A DNA stretch of 64,000 nt from Rhododendron vialii (GCF_030253575.1 NC_080568.1:29260001-29324000), one strand, 5' to 3'. Shown: positions 37,099 to 49,582, counted from the first letter of the stretch. Program-made: numbers and translations. The notes: a model not told the origin generated them from the sequence alone.

Positions 37099-38111
37099 TA
37101 TAGTTTTTTCGCACTTTTTCTTTTGGCTAATAAGTAAGGAGTAGCTTTTAGTTTTTTCGTGCTTAAAGGCTTATTTTGCTAACGAGGAGTCTGAAGCTTT
37201 ATCGTCACTTCCATGAGATCGCGTGTTCGAATTATACGGAGGCTAAACATTCTAAATCTTAGAGTTATTGAAGGGTTGCCCAATCATCAACTTCAATGCC
37301 CGAAATTACACGAGATACGCTCAAACTAACCTAGACATCCGGTTATTAGAAAAAAGAAAAACAACTTTACCGTCATTTACTTTGAATGCATACATGCAAA
37401 CTCTCCGGCCCGACTATTTATTGCCACCTCCAACTCTATCTATAATTAGACCTTTCCTCCTCCAAAAAAAATACTGTAATTATTCATCTCCATCCCTAAA
37501 CTTTGATATTAAATAAGTTTTTTTTCATAATCCTCCGAATTTTATCCATCCATACAAATTACTAACCAAACTAAGTGCGAAAATAATAACCCCCTTCGTA
37601 GTTATTCTCCCATTCTACCATAACTTCATCTTATCCGTCCTTCTAATTTAATTCCCCTATACTAGTCCCGCAAACAAACGAACTCTAAGATAAGTGGCAA
37701 CTTATTTTCGCGAGGCTTATCAGAATTAGACGAACTTCAACGGTATGAATTTGTATTTATGGTGCGCGCGGTTCTTGCTCGATCAGTATACATTCCGCAT
37801 CATCACTGCTCAACCAGGAGGCAGAGTCATATACACCTTTTTCTGAAGATCGCTAGTATAAATGTATTCTTATACATTGAGCTAGTAAAGAGGCCAACCT
37901 TTAACAGATGCAATGGAAGGAATGCAACCAACCGAGGTTCTATTGTATTAAGAAATTTATCATCAATTCCGACTCCAAACTCTTGTGTCTATCTTTGGGC
38001 CACCAATGGCGCCTTCAACCTCTCAACTGCTCCATCCGCTTTTTTTTTTTTTTTTTAAATTTTAGAGACCCACTATTTCACAGACATGGGAAATCAAAAC
38101 CCTCAAACCAG

Positions 38112-38113
<2 letters not shown>

Positions 38114-38143
<30 letters not shown>
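38114..38143. repeat. (CT)n microsatellite
   Basis: About 14 CT units stand in spacer DNA. Confidence 0.85.
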
Positions 38144-38148
<5 letters not shown>

Positions 38149-39045
38149 TTCCCAACTTGGTATCTCTACTACAGCTGCTGCTTATAATTTAATTGCTGAT
38201 GATTCTGGTACCTCCTCAGAATGGAGGTGGTTTCCGAAATTGAAATTGCCTGAAAAATTAAAAGGTTTTTTTTTTTAGTGGATTTGTTTCCATGAAAGGC
38301 TCCCTACTAATCGTCAAATGAGGGCTGGCAGCCTGGCACATGTCCTAGATGCACCCGAGAGGAAGAAAGCATGGATCACTTTCTTCGAAGATGTCCAAAA
38401 CCCATGGATACTATTTAAAGGAAGAATTTAAGTGAGTCAGTCAAAAATGCTACGCGCACAACGGTTGTGCACCTAATTCTGACCGTCCAGATGTGTTTGG
38501 ACGGTCTAAATTTTAAAAAAACTTTTTTAGAGAAAAGTTTAACTTTTCCGGAGAACAGTTTCAATGAATCCTGACCATTTATTACAGCAATTGACGGCTA
38601 AAGATTGTTTGTGTAACAGTGTTTTATACAATCGTTGTGTAAGTGGTGAGTCAGTGGTGTAACAACCAAAAAAGTTCAAGAACCAAAAGAAAGTTCAATA
38701 ACTAAATACTATCAATGTAATGTTCCCCGGACCATTCTATTGGAAATATAGAAATAGAAAACGTTCACAATGATTCCGACGTTAAATTAAGAAAGCTGTA
38801 GAAAAATTGAAAACCATGCATCCGAAGCTGTTGAAGCATTTCAATTCCCCTTAACCCCACTGTTGTTACTCCTATTTTCGATAAGCAGTATACTCCTAGT
38901 GCAGGTACTTCGAAACTGAACACGAATGGGAAGCTGGTATGATCTTAAAGGAAAAGAGAAACAAATTTGGTTGTTTTATTCAGAAGAATGGCTCTTCGGT
39001 TCTAATGGCAACGCTTCCGAGAATTGGGCAATGGGCCTAGCTATT

Positions 39046-39262
39046 GGGATCTAACCATTATTCTGGAGAATGGAATGAGCAATGCGAAGATCGGGATGGA
39101 TTCTCAACAAGCTGTCATCATTCCCTCCGCATAGAACTGTCAGCCTGTCATCAAAGGGATCTAACCATTATTCTGAAGAAAGGAATGAACAATGTGAGGA
39201 TGGATTTTCAACAAGCAGTCATCTTTCCCTCTGCAGAGAGCTGTCAGCATGTCATTGAATCC
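39046..39262. repeat. 110-bp tandem duplication downstream of AFC2
   Basis: GGGATCTAACCATTATTCTG opens both copies (39046 and 39156), and both carry CAACAAGC(T/A)GTCATC and CTGTCAGC(C/A)TGTCAT. The copies have drifted by small deletions. No known protein is recognised in either. Confidence 0.8.
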
Positions 39263-39722
39263 AGCTGTTGTACCCTCGGGCATATTTTCCGACAAGCCAA
39301 TCAGACTTGGATCAAAGCAGGACAAGGATCTATTGTTTGTTTGGCATCCGTAATCGAATCCATTGATTTTACCCACTCATTTGCAAAAGAATCAAGCTAA
39401 TTACCAAAACAGAAGGTATTCAGATCAGATGTTACAGGCAGGGGTAAAGAAACTACATTAGGCACCAAAATCTCATGTTCTTGAATGATGGGTTTCATAA
39501 ACCAAGTGTGAAATCTACTTTCCCCAAAAATGGGGTATTTACAAACTAGCAGCCCTAAATCATTTTTAGGCCACATGACCAGGAGGCACCACGGCAATAA
39601 ATCCAGTTGAAATGGGCAGTGTTTCCGCGCAGCACGCATAACATTGCTTTGTAATGGCCAGTTTTCCAGCTCAGAACCCATGTTTTAGAGATTGCAGGAA
39701 ACCTTTTGGGGAACATAACACC

Positions 39723-42700
39723 TCATAATCTCCTCATATGGTCCCCGACGAAGAAAGGATGCCTAAGGGCCTCACGTGCAGTCAACCTATCCGTGGGATC
39801 GTATTTAAGAAGCCCTTGCAATAGGTGTATTAGATCTCCTGCTGAATGGTCTACGTGCTGCATGATTAGGTTCTGTAACGGAAAAGAGTAGTTAGTGAAT
39901 ATATACTTCCAAACACCTTTCTAACAAGGTGAAAACGCAAGCCAAAGATCTTTCCCAACAGATTCTAAGAAGCATGCTTTCAGATTCTTAGTTCAAGAAT
40001 CAGCTTCACCAAATATAAAATTTTGACAAACACCCTGGACTGGCAGATACCTGAAGGCGTGGAAGCTTTAGAACAGACTTGATACTCTCCCTTGAGGTCG
40101 CACCTTCTGGCCAGTCTAATTTCCCCCTTCTAACGTACTTCTCTGAATGACGGCTGAAAAATATCCAATTTTGTATTGATCACCGAATGAACCCCATTTC
40201 TGCAACTCCAAAAAGAAACCGACGTACAAAGGTACTTAAAATATACTCACTCTACTCTCTTTAACATGTGCTGAGGCAAAGGACCAAGCACCCTTTCCAT
40301 CATCGCTAGGTGTTCTAAATTCTCGTGTGTTTGAAACAATGCTTCTCCCTGCCCAAAGAATTCAGCTTCAATAAAACAAGCTCTAGAATCAACCATTTCT
40401 ACCAATACTAGGGTACAGATTGCCAAACGTACCGAGCACAGCTCCACTAAGATACAACCTACACTCCAGACATCACAAGGATAACTCCATCCAAGCCCTG
40501 GATAGTCAAAAATGATAGTTATTAGTTAATTGGCAAGGCAACATAAATATATGAGAAAGATGAGCAACAAAAGTTGTGCATGACATACCCAGAATAACTT
40601 CGGGTGCTCGGTAATGTCGTGTTGATACGATATAGTTCTGATCCTGACGATCATAAGTTGTGCTGCCAAAGTCAATTACCTTGATAGCACTTGATTTTGG
40701 CACTCTTTTAAAGTATGATCCATCTTTTGGTGATCTTGACGAAACCTGTTTCCACAGAAGTAAAAGAAAAAAGTACTTAAAATTTTTTCAGAAGAACATA
40801 AGAAAACGAGTACAGAACATGATGAGAAATGCATAAAGCTTGTTCAGTTGAGGTGAGCACAAGTCAACAAACTGACAGAACCCCACTCCATGTTACATCT
40901 TAAAATACAGAGAAAGGATTACAAAATATCTTATCAATGAAGACAACTTGGAAAATAAAGGAGGAAGGAAAACAAAAAAGGCAACCTAATTACAAACTAC
41001 CTTATAATCTGGAACCTTAACATGCTCAGAAGATACTAGAAGAATATTCTCAGGCTTCAAATCCGTATGGATAAGTTGCAAATCATGCATGACTGCAATT
41101 GGAAGAAACAAATCGAAGCATTATAAATCACGCGACGGAGATTAAACCAGAAGTCCTACGCTGAACTATAAGAACATAATTCAAGGCACAGAGCCCTTCT
41201 TGTAAAATCGTTTGCGGCAAGGAATTAAGATTAAAAAGATAATACTTTTCGTTTGTTCAGCAGACATTAGAACATAAGATTCGAAGAAGAGAAACTAGCT
41301 GTAAGGATTTAAGGAGACTAGCAAGTTACTACACACATGCTACACATTCCAACAGTTGTCTGCCAATGTCGCGAACAAGATCAATGGGAAATGAGCGATA
41401 ATTGTTTTTCCTTAGAAAATCGTATAAGCTTGGTCCAAGCTTCTCAAACACCTGTTAAAGCCATTTGAATCCATCCACACGGTTTAACCCCAAAACATTC
41501 TTGAAATTGGGGAACTTAATCCACCAAATCAATAAAATACTTACAATACAGATATGGTTACGATAGTCAAACCAGTTCCGTATTTGCACACAACTGCAAG
41601 GAATAAACGCATTTAACAACCAACAAAGGACTTGAAAAATGCCAACAAAACCAAAGCATCAAGAATGGCAGTGAAAACAACTAAAACATAGGGAACAAAA
41701 TTCTATTATACTCACCGGTTGCCACCTTTATCGTGTTTCCCAAGCTGTTGCAAAACTTCAATTTCTATCATAGCTGCTTCACGATACTTCTTAATTCCGC
41801 GAACAATTTTAATAGCTACCATTTCTTTTCTTTCTCTATCCCAACATTCCAAAACCTGGCCAAAGGTGCCTGGACAGAAGAATACACCAGAAGCAAGGAG
41901 CACATGAGATGATGCTGGAAATTAGCCTTTAATAGGTACTATATACTAATATGAAAAAGATATATGAGGAGGTACCTTCACCCATTTTGCTGTGAATCTT
42001 ATCTGCAAAAACAAACAACAAAAGAATAAAAGTTCATTCAGAAACAGTGTCAAGGTTATGGAGAAAATGAACGAGCGTTGTAGAACAAAAACTAAGTCTC
42101 GACCAATTTAGAATTTTGACGCACAAAATTGTCTCAGATGATTTGTTTGATTAAAAAATCTCCCTAAACAGAAGTATAACGGTAATAAAAAGCAATAGTA
42201 TTACAGAGGCACTTTAACGGATCACATTAGAAAGCCCTTTTATGGCAGAGTTTATTGAAAATAAAATTGCAGAGAAAATTCCTCTTTTAGGATGACACCA
42301 CCCACGCACACACAATAAAAGAAAGACAATGCTAAAGCAATGGTGGTGCATTCTCATTTTACTTCAAGAAAAAGCTAACTTGATCAGGTGATTCATGTCA
42401 ATTACGGAATGAAAACATCTTTGGTGGTGGTAAAGTGTAGTTACAGCGAGAAGTTATATTTTCGCCAAGCGCAAACATGAAATGCCCGTCTTTGTCATCC
42501 TCTCGCCATGGGGGAGAACCATTTCGAGCAACTCCCTTAACAAACAAAGAGGAGCTAGTGTGGTCTGAGGGAGCCCTTGAAGATGCAAAGCTTGTCACAT
42601 TCCCAACCTCTTGTCCACAAAAGATTCCTACCTGAGCCTACACACAGGCATCCATTCATTTTTCCACTCAATATAAAATTAATTTTTTACCTCGCTGATG

Positions 42701-43819
42701 CATGTCAAAACCCTTGGAACGCATTTCACTGATCATCAACATCACATTAGGATAGCAACTAATGAAGATGGAAGAAATTTCACATGCAACTTCATCAAAT
42801 ACACAACGAAATAGGTTTGAGCAAAACCAAAATCGGACAAACTTTCAACACAATAAAAGCTAATAAGACCAATACTAGTAACCCAAAACAACTGATGAAG
42901 CTAACACCAATACAGAGCCCGATCCAATCATGTCATCCAAGTCCTCCTCAAGTTATTATTAGCAATTGTATCACATATCAAGAAACCTTCAACAATATAT
43001 CAATCAGGCAGGTACACGCTACAAAAGTCAAGATTATTTCTACTCAAGAGTCCATTATTCAAATTTTCAGGTTAAAAATTTACAGAAGCAAAATCATAGA
43101 TCAAATCAATTGATTAGTCTTCTTACGGTTGACCCGCAAAGTTTAAACATTTATTGACAATTAAACATCATCTTCACCAAATTACACCCATAAATCTAAG
43201 TATATTTTCTAAAACTTCCATATTCAGAGGAGGATAAAAACGAATCGTCCATGGGACCTATAGACTGAACAGCTAAATTTTGTCGCAGACTCATAATATA
43301 TCGCATAAATCCACAACTACCCATCAACGTTTTGAGGAAAATCACCCATAATCAGAACAAAACGACAACCCAACAAAAGTTCTATCTAGATTCCCTCACA
43401 TCACAGGGAAGAAAATTCATTGCACTTATTAACAGAAATTTATTAGAACCCTAGAAAAAAAGGAGCAAACATTAACAGGTCAAAACAACAACGAAAATCT
43501 CCAATTAGGCCAAAAAATAACAACCTAAACAAAACTGACGGCATGAATTTTACAGATCTGATCACAGACTAGCCACATAGCATGAAAAGATAAATCTTTC
43601 ACCATACCTGATCTAGGATGTATCTAATTTCGACCAGATCTAGCAAAACAGCAACATAGAGAGAAAAAAAAAGAATATAAACCGAAGATTCAAAGATTTC
43701 GAGAACAGATCTGATACCTTAGGGACCTGAGGCGCGACGTCCCAGCCCAAACGCTGCCTCTTTCGCGGGCGACGGTCCATGTGCGTGTGTGGGAACTCGA
43801 TCGCGCGTTCCATCTCCAT
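39723..43819 (-). CDS. AFC2: AFC2-type LAMMER (CLK) dual-specificity kinase, twelve exons, 434 aa
   Basis: The exons are 43819-43718, 42637-42445, 42002-41976, 41869-41716, 41593-41545, 41451-41337, 41092-41001, 40745-40589, 40497-40433, 40348-40251, 40153-40051 and 39872-39723, all in frame. The protein opens [20 protein letters not shown], nearly the Arabidopsis AFC2 N-terminus, with a basic nuclear signal. The kinase motifs are GEGTFGQV (106-113), [16 protein letters not shown] (222-229) and VIDFGSTTY (D269-G271), and the LAMMER signature reads [11 protein letters not shown] (330-340). The C-terminus [13 protein letters not shown] ends the catalytic domain. LAMMER kinases phosphorylate SR splicing factors in the nucleus. 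In Arabidopsis AFC2 also links temperature to alternative splicing. The length matches the family (427 aa). Exon 3 is only 27 nt and carries the start of the glycine loop. Confidence 0.96.
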
Positions 43820-43831
43820 GATCGGATAACC

Positions 43832-43866
<35 letters not shown>
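43820..43866. repeat. (GA)n tract in the AFC2 5' leader
   Basis: About 17 GA units begin some ten bases upstream of the AFC2 start codon, CT on the sense strand. The position mirrors the tract before quinolinate synthase. Confidence 0.88.
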
Positions 43867-43869
<3 letters not shown>

Positions 43870-44387
43870 CAGAGGGGATTGAAAGGGAAGACGAAGGAAG
43901 ATGTTGATGGGGAGAGAAAGAAACCCTAATCGCAACCTAATTATTGACCTCACAGGTCGCGTGCAAGTCGGTCGAGGAGAGATCTGACCGTGCACGTGTC
44001 AAACTGGTAGCCCTTGGTTTTGATTGATCCTTAGCGTTAGTGGGATATTCGGTTTAATCGGGCTTAACTTGAGTTGGAATAAAGGTCATGGTTTTTTAAC
44101 CGCGGTTGAGTTAGCTTGCGTAGCTATTTAAAGAGAGGGTATCTAGCTAGGGAAAATGCCCCAGGGGGAAGGACGAAATTACTCTAGATACCCCGGGGTT
44201 ATTTTTTGGTGAGGCTGGATGAGGGACCCCAGGATCCTGGAGGGTGGATCAATACAAGGTACTTTGCTGGGCAAATTTTAGACGCCCGTAAGTATTTTTA
44301 ACGGTTTGGTTTCAAATAATACTTTTTAAAAGTTTTATTTGAATTCGGATTGTTGAAGACAATCACATGCGAATGTAATACGTCTTA

Positions 44388-44842
44388 GAGCATCTGCAAT
44401 GAGAATAATCAAAATCGATAAACCAAAATGTACCACGTCAGCATTTGATTATCCATTTAGTTCATAATCAAACCTAACAAACTTGATCTCCACATTGATT
44501 ATTTTTGTATCCCTATAAAAAAAACCCCACAATACGCAATGCATCTATGTCCAATTGCAAACGAGTTCCAATCACGCACCTGACCACACCAAATTATTCG
44601 TCTTGATGAGACGATTCTAATGTGAGGTGTTTTTTAATTTTTTAGTTTTGAATTTGGTTATTGGGTTTGGTTGTTGAGTTTTTGTTATTGGTAAAAGTTG
44701 TTAAGTTTGGTTATTCAAATGTCAAAATTTGATGAGTTGCTAAGAGGTTGCTAAGTTTGGTTATTACAATGTGAGCACTTTTTTGCGCGAACATTGCTAA
44801 CTTTAGCAACCTTTTAGTTTTGATTATTACATTGTGGATGCT
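44388..44842. mobile_element. Tourist-type MITE
   Basis: The ends GAGCATCTGCAATGAGAATA and the inverse of GAGCATCCACAATGTAATAA are flanked by TTA on both sides (44385-44387 and 44843-44845). GAGCATC-CAATG ends with TTA/TAA duplication are a widespread PIF/Harbinger-type MITE family in plants. The interior is A/T-rich and non-coding. Confidence 0.85.
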
Positions 44843-44994
44843 CTTACATGCCTTGTAGTGCATCCTGCACTATAGGTTTCCTTCTATGTAAGGCGGATTA
44901 AAAAAAAAAAAAACCTATAGGTGATTTCGGTTCGATTTTGGGAGATTTGAACAATTCAATAATCGATTCGGTTCTCAGTATTTGGCTACCGAAC

Positions 44995-45358
44995 CAGTAA
45001 TGTTACACACAAAGATTTTGGTGCACAGATTTTTTGTGGGGCCCACTACGGGTTCCATACAAATAATTCGAGCCGTTCATTAAATGTAAAATATTTTTTC
45101 GAGGGCCCCCGCAAAAAATCAGCTCAATCCGATATCTATAAGTGTTTGATTCAATCATTTAACTTTTCATTATCCTAAGTTCGAATGAAAAGTTAAATGA
45201 TTGAATCAAGCATCTATGAGTATCGGATTGAGCTGATTTTTTGTGGGGGCCCTTGAAAAAATATTTTACATTTAATGAACGGCTCGAATTATTTGTATGG
45301 GACCCGTAGTGGGCTCCATAAAAAATCTGTGCACAAAATCTGGGTGTGTAGCATTACT
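44995..45358. mobile_element. Foldback Mutator-like MITE
   Basis: The two halves are long inverted copies almost to the centre: AGTAATGTTACACACAAAGA opens the left, and GGGTGTGTAGCATTACT closes the right. Shared inner words include GGGCCCACTACGGG and AATCATTTAACTTTTCATT. The flanks GCTACCGAAC (44985-44994) and GCGACCGAAC (45359-45368) match at 9 of 10 bases. Long inverted repeats with 9-10 bp duplications fit Mutator-like MITEs. Confidence 0.8.
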
Positions 45359-45646
45359 GCGACCGAACACCCATGGACAATAGCATCGGTTTTTGGGTTT
45401 CATTTTCTCAGCTTCGGGCGATTTTTCCGATTCTGCATTGCGGGCCTGATTTGAGCTTAAGATTAAGAAATTGAAAAATATATTGGGCCTAATTTGGGCC
45501 CAAGAATTTGCAGAAGATAATACTGGGCCGGTCCTGTTTTTGTAATTTATGGCTGGAGAGATCCTTCTCGTACAAGTCCAATGGCTGAGTAAGTCCTGTC
45601 CATATATCTTAGGTTACTTGCCTTCATTTGGGCCCTACAAAATCAG

Positions 45647-45768
45647 AAACTTCAGAAAACAGATTACAAGTTCAGGAGTTCCAACTTCCATTGCCCCCCA
45701 AACTTCAACCTTTGCATCAAAGAGAGGGAGATGGATCGATCTCTATTCTGTAGTGTGCAGCTGTGGGA
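45647..45768. repeat. Direct repeat, left copy
   Basis: This about 122-base block (CTTCAGAAAACAGATTACAA to GTGCAGCTGTGGGA) recurs at 46856-46989 after an intervening element with GTTTGGTAACC ends. Confidence 0.9.
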
Positions 45769-45770
45769 AA

Positions 45771-46041
45771 GTGTTTGGTAACCTTTTCATTTTCAGTTTT
45801 CAGTTTTCGGTTTTTATTTTTATTTTTTTGAAAACTAAAAGTGAAAACTTGTTTGGTAACATATTTTTACTTTTTTGTTTTTAAGAAACCTTTTTAGAAT
45901 TTCTGGAAATTGTGAAAACTAGAAAATAGAGTTTTAAACAATTTTCAAAACAGAAATTATTTCATCCCGTCCCGATTTTTTTTGGGAAGCCTCCTGTCTC
46001 GATCGTTTCTTCTTCTCCGTACACTACTCCCTCCCTCCATT

Positions 46042-46083
<42 letters not shown>

Positions 46084-46852
46084 GGAGCTACAGCGGCTGC
46101 GGCACCGTCTTCTCTCTGGCATCTCAGCGTTACAGCAATCGGAAGAAATGCAAACGACTTGATCGTCTGGGAATGACGATTCGGATACCGACGGCGACGG
46201 CGACAAAATTACTATTGATAAGGGGCAAATCTGCAGTTTAAGCGTCAAATCCTAAAACCTTATAGCTAACCCAGTGAATGCCGAGAGAAATTGGTGCTCC
46301 CTAAGTATATTAACTCATCAATATTCTTAGGGAGGTGATTTCCGAACTATCTTTCGTCCGGCGAAATGGGGTTTGGAGAGATTTCAGGACGGGTTAAAGC
46401 GCCAGTGGAGCTTGGTGGTGGGAGGTGATTTCGGCCGGAGAGTGTTCGGTGGAGGAGGGTGGAGGTGGTGACGTTGATCGGCAGTGGTGCGGACCGGAGG
46501 TTGTGCCGGTCCCCTCTCTCTCTCTCTCTCTCCTGCCTTGTGATGCTGGGAAACAGAAAAGAAAATGGGAGAAGGGGATATAAGAGTGGGTTTGCATGGG
46601 GTAATGACCCATGGACAATATAGTGTTGTCGTATTGGGACTGAATCAAGGAGAAATTTGTGGGATTATGGTACTCGCTTCATCTGCCGAAATAAAAAGAA
46701 ATGGGGAAAGGTTGGATTATGTTTCGGTTTACTGTTTTTAAAAAATTATTACCAAATGTTTTTTGTTTTTGTTTTCATGAAAACATAAACCTATTTCTAC
46801 TTTTAAATTCTTAAAAACAACAAATTGAAAACCGAAAAGGTTACCAAACGCA
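45771..46852. mobile_element. Inverted-repeat element between two direct repeats
   Basis: The left end GTGTTTGGTAACCTTTTC and the right end (inverse of GTGCGTTTGGTAACCTTTTC) define the element. It contains a (CT)n run at 46045-46081, a G/C-richer part at 46080-46550 and A/T-rich flanks rich in GAAAACT words. No transposase is seen. The GTTTGGTAACC terminus is frequent in plant MITE-like elements. It lies exactly between 122-134 bp direct repeats. Confidence 0.6.
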
Positions 46853-46855
46853 CCC

Positions 46856-46989
46856 AAACTTCAAAAACAGATTACTAGTTCAGGAGTTCCAACTTCCTTT
46901 GCCCCCCACACTTCAACCTTTGCATCAAACCTTTGCATCAAAGAGAGGGAGATGGATCGATCTCTATTCTGTAGTGTGCAGCCGTGGGA
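46856..46989. repeat. Direct repeat, right copy
   Basis: This is the second copy of 45647-45768. It carries an extra internal duplication AACCTTTGCATCA at 46916-46940 that the left copy lacks. Confidence 0.9.
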
Positions 46990-47600
46990 TGAAATTTTAG
47001 GGTTTAGTTGATATAGGTTGTAATGAACAGCTAGGATTTTCACAAACCTCTAGAGATGGATGGGTAGGATTAAAAACTGGAGTAAGGTATGTATAATTTG
47101 GTTCGGTTTGGTTTTTTCGGTTTTGACCTTCCTAAAAGTGAAAACCGAACCAAAAAAAAAATTTCGTAAAGCAAAACCGAACCGAATTGAAGCTATCCCC
47201 CTAACCGAACAGACTATATATATCGGTCGGTTCGGTTTTTGTTGGTTTAAATGTCACCGCTAAAAAACACATCCATGAAAGGCTTCTGTAAGTCTTTTGG
47301 GGGAATTATTAACTTTTAAATCTTTCACTTTGAATAATTTATGGAGGATATAAATTTCATTAAAAAGTTTTGTTAATTAAATATCGAATGATATATTTTC
47401 AAAATACAGTTATACCGTGAAATATAGGTTTTGATAGAATATTTCAAGCTTTATTTTTCTCAATTTCCCAAATATAAAGGCATATCATAGACATATTAGT
47501 CTGATATTTAATGAACATAATTTTGTGCACGATAGATGTATCATGTATTAAATAAGTTCAGAAATACAAACGGCTATGAGTCTTGTGACCATAAAAGTAG

Positions 47601-49082
47601 GGCTTATCTATTTTTTTGGTCCTTACAAATATCTCTTGGTTTCAATTTCGTTCTCACAAATGTTTTGGTTTCAATTTTACCCTTACAGTTTGTAACCTAA
47701 TTTCAATGTTACCCTTTCTGTTAAAATTGGATGGAAAATGCTGATGGGGCTAACGGTTTGGTGCTTGTGGGGAGAACCCAGAAAATGAGTCCACTGGGAG
47801 TAGTAGATTTACCCCCTTTTTTTAATTTACTCCATTCAATGTAACAATCTTCCTTTCTTTAACCGCTCAGATTATCTAATTTTTGGAAGTTCGGATCGAG
47901 CACTTATATATGTTGAATGCCGTTAATTCTTGCATAGACTCACTTGTTTTTTTTTTTTAAAATTTTTGGACGGTTCGGATCGGCCGTCCGATTGCCGGAG
48001 TGAGCCCGGTGCGCGTGCTGTGGGTTGTGTGGTGGGTGAGTGGCGGTGGGTGCATCATTACTGTTCAATGAAGGGGTTGGACTCATCCACAATAGACGTC
48101 ATCCCCACCTGTAAAACAAAAAACCTAAATCTCCAAATTCATTTCCCTCCATTCCCAGCGACTAAAAGCCCTAAAACTTTAAATCCTGAAAATCAGTTCT
48201 CTCCGAACCTAGCGAGTAACACTTCTCTAAATATTTCTGCCGAAACCCACCCCTTAACTTGACGATCTAGGCAAAATCAAGAGAAGAAGATCAACGCATA
48301 GAGGTCAACAACTCGAATTGGCGAAACAAAAAAAAAATGTTGTTTGCTGCTGGATCTGCTATGGATTTGGTTCATGGGGTCAGCCATGTTAGGCAGTTGA
48401 CATCTTGATATGCTTAGTGTATGGCTCCACATCTTGATATGCTTCCGTTGCCTCTAAACTAACTCTGTCAATCACTAAGCAGATTTGTGGTGCAAGCTGA
48501 TTTTGGGAATGTAATTTCAAATTTGAGAATGCAGTTGACATCTTGGGGGAAATGTCATTCGGTGGGTTTTGGGTGCAGTCAGTTTAGGTTTTACAGATGA
48601 GGGAACGAATTGGGGGAAAACGAATTGGAGGAAGAGACATGGGGCCCAGTACCCTGCTGTCCAAATTTTGCCAGATCACCCAAGCCGTGTTCCACACTGG
48701 TATTTTCCATCCAAGTTTCTAACAGAAGGGTGACATTGAAATTGGGTTACAAATTGTAAGGATAAAATTGAAATAAAAAATTTTGTGAGGACGAAATTGA
48801 AACAGAGAGATATTTGCAAGGACTAAGAGCTTGTTCCAGAAAGGGAAAAAAGCCCTTATTTTTTAAGAAGGCAATTTCAAGCTAAAAAATTATGAATTTA
48901 TTGAAATCTAAAAATATATAATATGGATCTTGTTTGAAAGATCTCGATGAGATCTTTTATATAATGCAAAAAAATTAAAAAATTATTTTTCATTTATATT
49001 ATTTTTGAGTTTGAAAATGTAAAATAAACTGCTTATTTTTTAAAAAGATTTCTAAAACGGGGCCTAAAAAAGTAGATAAGCC
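47601..49082. mobile_element. Foldback element with about 140-bp arms
   Basis: The left arm (47601-47739) starts GGCTTATCTATTTTTTTGG and ends TTGGATGGAAAAT. The right arm is its inverse, split in two: 48702-48826 and 49065-49082. Removing the insertion at 48827-49064 restores the arm. The roughly 960-base interior includes a G/C-rich piece near 47980-48060 and no recognisable protein. Long arms suggest a Mutator-like or foldback transposon. Confidence 0.75.
48827..49064. mobile_element. PIF/Tourist-type MITE nested in the foldback arm
   Basis: The ends GAGCTTGTTCCAGAAAGGG and the inverse of GGCCCCGTTTTAGAAATC are imperfect inverted repeats. TAA flanks both sides (48824-48826 and 49065-49067). 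The inside is A/T-rich. Its removal rejoins GGAC-TAA-AAAAGTAGATAAGCC, which matches the opposite arm of the host element. Confidence 0.82.
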
Positions 49083-49540
49083 TTCATTATAATATTAGTT
49101 TATATTATGTTCTATTTAGAGCAATACAGTCTAAAAGTGACAACTGTGACCACTCCTAAGTTGCAGATGATATGGCCAACCCTTTTTTTTCTCGACAAAT
49201 GAAAATTTTATAAACTTGAAAGGGGTACATTGAGAGGAGCATATATAAAAGCACAATGTGCTTTGCGCGCTACTCAACAAAAGAAATACAACATAACAAT
49301 TCATCCAACTGAAAGTTGGAGGAGGCACACCTCGGAGCTAGACTAAACTCGAGCTTTCGAATTCCATCAACGGAGGATATGGCCAACTTAACAATCAATC
49401 AGATGCTACAACCGCTGCTGGCGCACTTAATTTTATGTTGAGTTCCGACCTGAGTTTCACTCTCCTTTCATTTTTTGAGGACTATTCAAGTACTTCGTCA
49501 GTTTTCTTAGGGATGAATCAAGATTCACACCAAATGCATG

Positions 49541-49546
<6 letters not shown>

Positions 49547-49581
<35 letters not shown>
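49547..49581. repeat. (AT)n microsatellite
   Basis: About 17 AT units stand in spacer DNA. Confidence 0.9.

Positions 49582-49582
<1 letters not shown>

Larger units (their letters stand above)
30599..39722. other. Gene-poor stretch between quinolinate synthase and AFC2
   Basis: No complete gene is visible in about 9 kb. Besides the separately listed elements (31334 MITE, duplicated blocks at 32890-34501 with a third copy near 35487, 71-bp tandem repeat, SINE-like piece at 36065, MITE-like piece at 36885, CT run at 38115, tandem repeat at 39046) the sequence is A/T-rich spacer. The AFC2 3' UTR probably occupies roughly 39400-39722. Confidence 0.5.

Noticed and set aside
49547-49581. A centromeric or origin-like AT array
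   Set aside because: It is a simple (AT)n microsatellite of about 35 bases with nothing else to support such a role.
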